A program made the translations under genes and the position numbers. The notes beneath the pieces were generated by a model. That model was not told where the DNA came from. It did no database searches and saw nothing but the letters and a program-made list of their open reading frames with translations. From an uncultured Clostridia bacterium (GTDB lineage Bacteria > Bacillota > Clostridia > UBA1381), in NCBI GenBank assembly GCA_934454035.1, contig CAKSFY010000142.1:1-5061 (forward strand): a stretch of DNA of 5,061 nucleotides, written 5' to 3'. The stretch's first letter is position 1; every line of letters begins with the position of its first letter. Of the stretch, positions 1-5,061 are shown one piece after another.

Positions 1-54
1 CTTTTGCTGTCTTTTTTTAGTCAAAAAATTTTTTGTTTTTTTCTCAAAAAACTC

Positions 55-82
55 TTGACTTTTTATAGCTGGTCTTTAAATT
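55..82 (+). promoter_or_regulatory. Possible sigma-A promoter upstream of the mannosidase gene
   Basis: TTGACT at 55-60 matches the -35 consensus at five of six positions. A weaker -10 candidate, TAAATT, lies at 77-82 after a 16-nt spacer. The A- and T-tracts just upstream (12-51) are placed as an UP element would be. This start would give a leader of about 105 nt. Alternative -10 hexamers with the perfect sequence TATAAT occur at 137-142 and 155-160, closer to the gene, but neither has a convincing -35. In DNA this AT-rich such matches arise easily by chance, so the call is tentative. Confidence 0.33.
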
Positions 83-177
83 AGAATAACACATTATCGC
101 AAGAAATGCAATATGTTTTTGTAAAAAAGCATAGAATATAATTTATATTTATTATATAATGATATAAAGCTTAATGG

Positions 178-185
178 AAAGAGGA
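178..185 (+). promoter_or_regulatory. Ribosome binding site of the GH38 gene
   Basis: AAAGAGGA lies 10 nt before the ATG at 196. It is the only purine-rich Shine-Dalgarno-like stretch near the start, and it supports that ATG. The start also places the GH38 HLD motif at residues 11-13, where bacterial members without extensions carry it. Confidence 0.75.
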
Positions 186-195
186 TTTCACTTAT

Positions 196-2589
196 ATGAA
201 AAAGATTTATCTTATTGGCAACGCCCATCTTGACCCTGCATGGATGTGGCAGTGGCAGGAAGGCTTTGCCGAAATAAAAGCAACATTTCGCAGTGCTTTG
301 GACAGAATGAAAGAATTTGAAGATTTTAAATTTGTATCAGCATGCAGTCTATATTATATGTGGATTGAAAAAAGTGATAAAAAAATGTTTGACGAAATTG
401 CCGAACGCATAAAAGAGGGCAGATGGTCGGTTGTGGGCGGGCAATTCATACAACCCGACTGCAATGCACCTAGCGGGGAATCCTTTGCAAGACATTCACT
501 TGTAAGCCAGCGTTATTTTAAGGAAAAATTCGGAGTAATTGCACATACCGGCTATAATGTGGATTCGTTCGGGCATAATGCAAATATGCCTAAAATACTG
601 AAAAACAGCGGTATGTCAAATTATGTATTTATGCGCCCCATGCCTCACGAAAAAAATCTGCCGCAAAACCTTTTTATTTGGGAGAGCATGGATGGAAGCC
701 GCGTAACAACTTTCCGTCTTCCGCATTTTTATAATATTGACACAAGCAGATTTGATGAGTTTTATAAAATAGTTGATAAAGACGAAAATTATGATATAAT
801 GGGATTTTTCGGAGTAGGAAATCATGGCGGCGGACCTACTGTTGAACTTTTGGACAGAATGAAGAGGGAGTTGGGTGAAGAATATATCTACGCAACGCCG
901 GATGAATATTTTGAACATATAAAAAATGAAACACTCCCGACTGTAAAAGATGATTTGCAATTCCATGCAAAAGGCTGTTACAGCGCTTGCAGTTTAATTA
1001 AAGCAGATAACAGAAAATCCGAAAATAAAATGCTTGCAGCAGAAACATATTCTGTTTTATCAGAATATCTGATCGGAACAGAATATCCGTCGGAGGATTA
1101 TAAAAGAGCCTGGGGAAATATATTGTTTAACCATTTTCATGATGTCATGGGCGGTTGTTCAACCCGCGAAGTCTGTGAAGATGCAGAAACTATGTATTCG
1201 GAAGTATTTTCCGTTGCGGATAAAAATATAAATTTTGCACTTCAGCAAATTTCATGGAATATTGATACCATGGACGGTAAAGAGTTAAAGCCGTACAAAA
1301 GAGATGGTATTTCCTCGTCATCATGGAAATCCGAGGAAAATATCGGAACTCCGATTGTTATATTCAATCCGCTTGCAAGTCCGGTAAAGACTGTTATTGC
1401 GATTAAGGATTCGCCCAAGTATGTAACAGATACACAAGGGAACGAAATACCTATTCAGAAAGTAATTAATAACCCTACTGTAAAATATGCAACTGCTTTT
1501 TTGGCAGATATTCCGGCAATGGGATATTCGGTATACAGAATGTATTTTAACGGCGAACCTCAAAAAACACATAAAAGCAAGCTTGTCTGCACGGATTGCA
1601 GCATCGAAAACGAATTTGTAAGGCTTGAATTCAATAAAGAAAGCGGAGAATTAACATCCTACTATGATAAAAAAAATGATATGGAGCTATTGAGCCAAGA
1701 TACAAAAACTGTTTTTGCGGATGAATCAAAATGCGATACATGGGCGCACGATGTCAAAGAATTCAAAGAAATTATAGGTATTGCTTCAAAAGGCAGCGTC
1801 AAATTGATTGAAGATGGACCGGTACGGGCAACCGTGCGGAGCAAAATTAATATGTTTTCAACAAGTATTGTACGTGACTATAGCCTGGAAGCCGACAGCA
1901 AAGTTGTTATTGTAAAAACTACAATAGATTTTCACGAAAAACAAAAAATGTTGAAATTCAGTATCCCGGTCAATGTAGAAAATCCAAAGGCATACTCGGA
2001 AATTCCATTCGGATTCATTGAAAGACCAACCGACGGAAGCGAGCAACCGTGCGGAGAGTGGATTGCAATGACTGACGGCAAAAACGGTATGGGAATGGCA
2101 AGCAATGCAAAATACAGTTTTGATGCCGATCAGAATATTCTGACGCTTACCATTTTAAGAGGAGCAACTTATGCAGACCATACTGCCGTAAGGGACGAAT
2201 TTGATGAACATATGGATCAGGGAATCAACAGATTTGAATATTCGCTTTTTCCGTTCGATACTTTTGCGGACTGCAAGCACAAAGCACAGCAGCTCAACTG
2301 TAAACCGTTTGCTATTGTTGAAACATTTCATAAAGGAATGCTTCCGACAGAGTTTTGCGCAATATCAGTTTCAGCACCAAATGTAATTGTAACGGCAATA
2401 AAAAAAGCTGAAGACGGTAAAGGAATTGTGCTGCGTTTATATGAAACCGAAAATAAGGATACAAATGTGCACATAAAAATTTTTGATAATGAATTTGATG
2501 CATCTTTTACACATAATGAAGTTAAAACATTTTTGATAAAAGACGGTATTGTTACAGAGACTGATTTTATGGAATGGAGTATTAAATAA
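196..2589 (+). CDS. GH38 alpha-mannosidase, cytoplasmic
   Basis: This 797-residue protein is a glycoside hydrolase family 38 enzyme, a zinc-dependent retaining alpha-mannosidase. The sequence shows the N-terminal NAHLDPAW motif (H11 and D13, metal ligands), the PDCNAPSGES motif (D88), the VDSFGHN motif with D123 as metal ligand and predicted nucleophile, a glycine-rich GNHGGGPT loop (209-215), and NHFHDVMGG with H315 as the fourth metal ligand. These roles are transferred from known GH38 structures. The catalytic domain covers about 4-255, the helical middle domain about 260-345, the large C-terminal beta-sandwich about 470-690, and a small terminal beta domain (about 715-790) carries the usual LRLYE segment (746-750). 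There is no signal peptide or membrane segment, so it should act inside the cell on imported mannosides or mannose-containing oligosaccharides. The length is normal for a bacterial member and the frame is intact. It starts the operon and is followed after 42 nt by a second putative glycosidase. The exact linkage (alpha-1,2, -1,3, -1,6 or mannosylglycerate) cannot be read from sequence, so no gene symbol is given. Confidence 0.95.
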   Translation: MKKIYLIGNAHLDPAWMWQWQEGFAEIKATFRSALDRMKEFEDFKFVSACSLYYMWIEKSDKKMFDEIAERIKEGRWSVVGGQFIQPDCNAPSGESFARHSLVSQRYFKEKFGVIAHTGYNVDSFGHNANMPKILKNSGMSNYVFMRPMPHEKNLPQNLFIWESMDGSRVTTFRLPHFYNIDTSRFDEFYKIVDKDENYDIMGFFGVGNHGGGPTVELLDRMKRELGEEYIYATPDEYFEHIKNETLPTVKDDLQFHAKGCYSACSLIKADNRKSENKMLAAETYSVLSEYLIGTEYPSEDYKRAWGNILFNHFHDVMGGCSTREVCEDAETMYSEVFSVADKNINFALQQISWNIDTMDGKELKPYKRDGISSSSWKSEENIGTPIVIFNPLASPVKTVIAIKDSPKYVTDTQGNEIPIQKVINNPTVKYATAFLADIPAMGYSVYRMYFNGEPQKTHKSKLVCTDCSIENEFVRLEFNKESGELTSYYDKKNDMELLSQDTKTVFADESKCDTWAHDVKEFKEIIGIASKGSVKLIEDGPVRATVRSKINMFSTSIVRDYSLEADSKVVIVKTTIDFHEKQKMLKFSIPVNVENPKAYSEIPFGFIERPTDGSEQPCGEWIAMTDGKNGMGMASNAKYSFDADQNILTLTILRGATYADHTAVRDEFDEHMDQGINRFEYSLFPFDTFADCKHKAQQLNCKPFAIVETFHKGMLPTEFCAISVSAPNVIVTAIKKAEDGKGIVLRLYETENKDTNVHIKIFDNEFDASFTHNEVKTFLIKDGIVTETDFMEWSIK

Positions 2590-2616
2590 AATCATTTGAA
2601 TTGTTTCAGAAAAAAT

Positions 2617-2623
2617 AGGGAGA
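2617..2623 (+). promoter_or_regulatory. Ribosome binding site that fixes the start of the second gene
   Basis: AGGGAGA lies 8 nt before the ATG at 2632. The same frame could be opened at a TTG at 2596, but no Shine-Dalgarno sequence precedes that codon and the 12 extra residues (rich in N, K and R) look like translated leader. This site decides for the ATG. Confidence 0.8.
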
Positions 2624-2631
2624 CCAATACA

Positions 2632-4722
2632 ATGACGGAAATAAAAAACAATAATTACACTTTAACTATTAACGAAAAAGAAGGAACCATTAAATCGCTT
2701 AATTATGCAGGAAGAGAATATTTAAAATACGAACTTCCTATATTCGAAGCAGCATTTCGTACGAAAAACGGAGATTTAAGAAAAAAAGCTTCAACAGAAA
2801 TGAAGTATGCAGGCAGAAACAACGCAGAATTTAAATATACTTGCGAATCATTTTCAGCAGAAGCGAAAATTACTGCAGAAGATGAAATACATATTTCGGT
2901 AAGCATAAAGAACTATACCGATGATGCGCCGGAATATATTGAAACTGCTATTTGTGTTGAAGAAAATCTCGGTAAACATAAAATCCTTTGGGGATTTAAT
3001 GAAGGTGTTGTCGTGGATAGTTTAGAAAAAAGAAAAAGATGTCTTGGATTTTTTGAACCGGATTTCCCGGGAATGGGCGTTATGCCGCTGTTTCCGGCAA
3101 TTATTGAGATGCCGTATATGGCATATTATGATGAGAAGAACGGATTGTATATGGGTGCACATGACCCGGAGGGCGGTCTTAAGGCAATAGATTTTGTTCC
3201 GCATAATGATGACGGAATAAAAATGTATTTTCGGTTTTATACCGGTGCGGAATTCGGTGCGGATTTTTCAATGAATTTTCCGCTTGTTATTAAGCCGTAT
3301 GAAGGAGGCTGGTATGAAGCTGCCGATATATACCGTGAGTGGTTTTCGGCAAACGACAGCCTGACACCGATTGCAAAGAACAAAACTCTGCCTGATTGGT
3401 ACGGAGAATCACCGATTGTTGTGACTTATCCGGTCAGAGGACGTTTTGATACCGATGTAATGACTCCGAATAATTTATTCCCATATATTAAAGGTCTTTC
3501 TGCAATTGATGAAATAGCAGAGAAAACGGACAGTAAAATACTTGTAATTCTTATGCATTGGGAGGGTACAGCGCCGTGGGCACCCCCGTACGTATGGCCT
3601 CCTTACGGCGGAGAAAAAGCTTTTCGCGAATATGTCGACGCACTGCATAAAGAGGGACATTTAATCGGTGTATATTGCAGCGGTATGGGATATACTTTAA
3701 AAAGCTGTGTATTGGAAAGCTACGAATGTTATGATGATTTTGAAAAAAATCATTTGGAACAAATTATGTGCCGTTCTCCCAAAGAAGAACTTTTAAAGAG
3801 TAAAATTTGTACATTTGAGCGCGACGGATACGATATGTGCCCAACTCAAAAGTTCACAAAAGATACTTTGGTTGACCAGACAAGAAAAATGATTGGAGCA
3901 GGAATTGATTATATACAACTGCTTGATCAAAATCACGGAGGTAATTCATATTTTTGTTACAGTAAAAATCATGGTCATCCGCCTATTCCTGGCAAATGGC
4001 AGCTTGATGCGGTAAAGGATATTCTTACAGAAGCTATTAAAGACACGAAAGTACTTCTTGGATGTGAGTCTGCCGCTGCAGAGACATTTATAAGCAATCT
4101 GCAATTCAGCGATAACAGGTTTAACTGCGTTTACTGCATAGGAACACCGGTTCCGGCTTATGCTTACATATATCATGAGTATGTAAATAATTTCATGGGG
4201 AACCAGGTATGCATGGATGGAGTATTTGATTATAAGAAAAATCCTGAAAATTTGCTGATGAGAATGGCCTATTCTTTCTGTGCAGGAGATATTGTTACTT
4301 TGATTCTCACAGATAACGGCAAAACCGTATGGAATTGGGGATTGCAGAATTTTGACTATTTGCCCGATAATGATAAAATTTTGGAATTTGCCCGTATTGC
4401 AAACGGTTTCAGAAAGCGCGAGGGAAAATTTCTTCATGAGGGTAAAATGGTTAAACCTACGAATTTGAATTTGGAGAAAAATTCTGTTGTTGAGAAAAAC
4501 GGTGATATTTTGCTTGCGGATAAGCTGATGCAAAGCAAGTGGGTTTCGGCTGACGGGGAATGGGCAGAATTTTTGGCAAATTATAATGATTATGACGTTG
4601 AGGTTGAATATCCGACAGAGGGGTGTGTGGTTGTAAACGGTACCGATTTATCGGAAATAAACAGCAATAAATTTGTTGTTGAATCAGGAAACATTGTCAT
4701 GATAAAAAAGGAAAACTTTTAA
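2632..4722 (+). CDS. DUF6259-like putative glycoside hydrolase
   Basis: This 696-residue protein resembles large uncharacterised glycosidase-like proteins of the DUF6259 type; the assignment is from pattern recognition, without a search. Residues about 1-225 look like a beta-rich N-terminal domain. The segment GWYEAADIYREWF (226-238) leads into a probable (beta/alpha)8 barrel of about 245-565, and a beta-rich C-terminal domain follows to the end. Likely active-site segments are HWEGTAPW (W310, E311, W315) at an early strand, LLDQNHGG with D432 after a hydrophobic strand, and LLGCESAAAE with E479 (and E484) at the next strand. An aspartate and a glutamate on successive strands resemble the nucleophile and acid/base of GH101-type enzymes, which is an inference. 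Aromatic-rich stretches such as PAYAYIYHEYVNNFMG may line the pocket. No signal peptide or transmembrane segment is seen, so it is probably cytoplasmic. It sits 42 nt after the GH38 gene with its own ribosome binding site, suggesting joint action on one glycan. Substrate unknown. Confidence 0.85.
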   Translation: MTEIKNNNYTLTINEKEGTIKSLNYAGREYLKYELPIFEAAFRTKNGDLRKKASTEMKYAGRNNAEFKYTCESFSAEAKITAEDEIHISVSIKNYTDDAPEYIETAICVEENLGKHKILWGFNEGVVVDSLEKRKRCLGFFEPDFPGMGVMPLFPAIIEMPYMAYYDEKNGLYMGAHDPEGGLKAIDFVPHNDDGIKMYFRFYTGAEFGADFSMNFPLVIKPYEGGWYEAADIYREWFSANDSLTPIAKNKTLPDWYGESPIVVTYPVRGRFDTDVMTPNNLFPYIKGLSAIDEIAEKTDSKILVILMHWEGTAPWAPPYVWPPYGGEKAFREYVDALHKEGHLIGVYCSGMGYTLKSCVLESYECYDDFEKNHLEQIMCRSPKEELLKSKICTFERDGYDMCPTQKFTKDTLVDQTRKMIGAGIDYIQLLDQNHGGNSYFCYSKNHGHPPIPGKWQLDAVKDILTEAIKDTKVLLGCESAAAETFISNLQFSDNRFNCVYCIGTPVPAYAYIYHEYVNNFMGNQVCMDGVFDYKKNPENLLMRMAYSFCAGDIVTLILTDNGKTVWNWGLQNFDYLPDNDKILEFARIANGFRKREGKFLHEGKMVKPTNLNLEKNSVVEKNGDILLADKLMQSKWVSADGEWAEFLANYNDYDVEVEYPTEGCVVVNGTDLSEINSNKFVVESGNIVMIKKENF
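4708..4712 (+). promoter_or_regulatory. Ribosome binding site inside the end of the DUF6259-like gene
   Basis: AAGGA within the last codons of the preceding gene lies 10 nt before the ATG at 4723. It suggests that a third gene of the operon was translated from here, with its start codon directly abutting the preceding TAA. What follows that ATG is now only a short frame. Confidence 0.5.
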
Positions 4723-4815
4723 ATGAAAAAGTCACAATTTAACAGTGAGATAAAACATGCGAAGGATAATACGCAGAAAAAAATCCTCTCTCGGTTTATG
4801 CTGAATCAATTATAA
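4723..4815 (+). CDS. 30-residue frame, probable start of a broken third operon gene
   Basis: ATG at 4723 follows the TAA of the upstream gene without any gap and has an AAGGA site 10 nt before it. The frame gives a lysine-rich 30-residue product (beginning MKKSQFNSEI) that I do not recognise, ending at TAA 4813-4815. It overlaps the SGNH hydrolase remnant in a different frame. A run of seven A (4777-4783) lies where the frames would join: one extra A there would give a continuous 87-residue frame with the hydrolase C-terminus. It is therefore more likely a residue of a damaged gene than a functional small protein, but a short real peptide cannot be excluded. Confidence 0.3.
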   Translation: MKKSQFNSEIKHAKDNTQKKILSRFMLNQL

Positions 4816-4985
4816 AAACTGCTGCAAAATATGATATTCCGGTTCTTGATTTATTTAATAATTTTTCTATTAATCCGAATATTGAAGCCGACAGAAAGAA
4901 ATATACTTGTGACGGACTTCATTTTAATGATGAGGGACATAAAATTTTAGCTGACACAATAATAGATTTTATAAAAAAATTATAA
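4770..4985 (+). pseudogene. C-terminal remnant of an SGNH/GDSL-type hydrolase
   Basis: The frame is open from just after a stop at 4767-4769 to TAA 4983-4985 (71 codons), with no plausible start at its head. It translates to a typical C-terminal end of an SGNH hydrolase (esterase/acetylxylan-esterase-like group): NPLSVYAES, then a strand IPVLDLF, then the block V signature DGLHFNDEGHKILAD. The DxxH catalytic pair is intact (Asp codon 4911-4913, His codon 4920-4922). The GDS nucleophile block and the blocks carrying the conserved Gly and Asn are absent; an intact relative would be roughly 200 residues or more. The upstream sequence in all three frames shows no hydrolase content before about 4770, so most of the gene has been deleted or replaced. 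Position and strand suggest it was the third gene of this operon, perhaps removing acyl groups from the glycan. The family call is by recognition of the motif and its surroundings. Confidence 0.7.
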
Positions 4986-4993
4986 TATTTTTA

Positions 4994-5061
4994 TTACAAG
5001 TTCATATATTGCGGCTGCGGATGCCTACCGGGTGCACCTTCATCATGAGCAGCAGCAATAC
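4994..5061 (-). CDS. 3' end of a convergent gene, unidentified (partial)
   Basis: On the minus strand a frame enters from the right edge and ends at TAA (4994-4996 on the plus strand). Its visible C-terminus, IAAAHDEGAPGRHPQPQYMNL, is 21 residues long overall (5059 down to 4997) and matches no family I recognise. The stretch 5010-5061 is clearly richer in G and C than the rest of the window, which suggests coding sequence of different character. The stop lies only 8 nt past the end of the SGNH remnant, a tight convergent arrangement. With so little sequence it could also be a chance open frame. Confidence 0.35.
   Translation of the reverse strand, partial: IAAAHDEGAPGRHPQPQYMNL

Noticed and set aside
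616..966. Minus-strand open frame of 116 codons opposite the GH38 gene
   Set aside because: It is antisense to the conserved catalytic domain and its translation shows no domain features.
2596..2631. TTG at 2596 as the start of the DUF6259-like gene, adding 12 residues
   Set aside because: It lacks a Shine-Dalgarno sequence, whereas AGGGAGA is correctly placed for the ATG at 2632; the added residues look like leader sequence.
3946..4533. Minus-strand open frame of 195 codons opposite the DUF6259-like gene
   Set aside because: It lies wholly antisense to a well-supported gene, its translation shows no recognisable motif, and it has the odd I/C/R/N-rich composition expected of a shadow frame.
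4773..4785. Programmed -1 ribosomal frameshift at the A7 run
   Set aside because: The in-frame heptamer is G AAA AAA, which breaks the X XXY YYZ rule at the first base, I saw no downstream stem-loop, and the fused product would lack a complete catalytic triad.
4971..4994. AT-only inverted repeat (ATAAAAA 4971-4977 / TTTTTAT 4988-4994) as a bidirectional terminator between convergent frames
   Set aside because: The stem has no G-C pair, the loop is 10 nt and the left arm is coding sequence of the remnant; such a stem would be too weak to call.
5045..5061. ATG at 5045 as the start of a new plus-strand gene
   Set aside because: No ribosome binding site precedes it and only five codons are visible; the minus-strand reading fits the position slightly better.

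Overview
The window is AT-rich throughout its coding part. It has strong AGGAG-type ribosome binding sites, short intergenic gaps and A/T-ending codons. This fits an anaerobic Firmicutes-type bacterium, most likely a gut or rumen member of the Clostridia. That placement rests on base composition and gene style, not on a marker gene.

Layout: positions 1-195 are a non-coding leader. It has A- and T-tracts, a possible sigma-A promoter and AT-only palindromes. Positions 196-2589 (+) encode a complete family GH38 alpha-mannosidase with all four expected zinc/catalytic positions visible. After a 42-nt gap, 2632-4722 (+) encodes a 696-residue protein that resembles the DUF6259 glycoside-hydrolase-like group, with an N-terminal beta domain, a probable (beta/alpha)8 barrel and a C-terminal beta domain. 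Directly at its stop codon (TAA/ATG, no gap) a new start with a good ribosome binding site opens a 30-codon frame (4723-4815). An overlapping frame then continues as the C-terminal end of an SGNH/GDSL-type hydrolase (4770-4985), which has lost its N-terminal two-thirds and reads as a decayed gene. The last 68 bases hold the 3' end of a convergent minus-strand frame of unknown function, in a visibly more GC-rich stretch.

The two large genes are co-directional, tightly spaced and both lack a signal peptide, so they look like an operon for intracellular breakdown of an imported glycan. The GH38 enzyme would remove alpha-linked mannose. The second protein may act on another linkage of the same glycan, and the decayed SGNH hydrolase would fit a former deacylase/esterase step. 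No transporter or regulator lies inside the window. The least described part is the DUF6259-like protein, for which a nucleophile/acid-base pair is proposed from the sequence.
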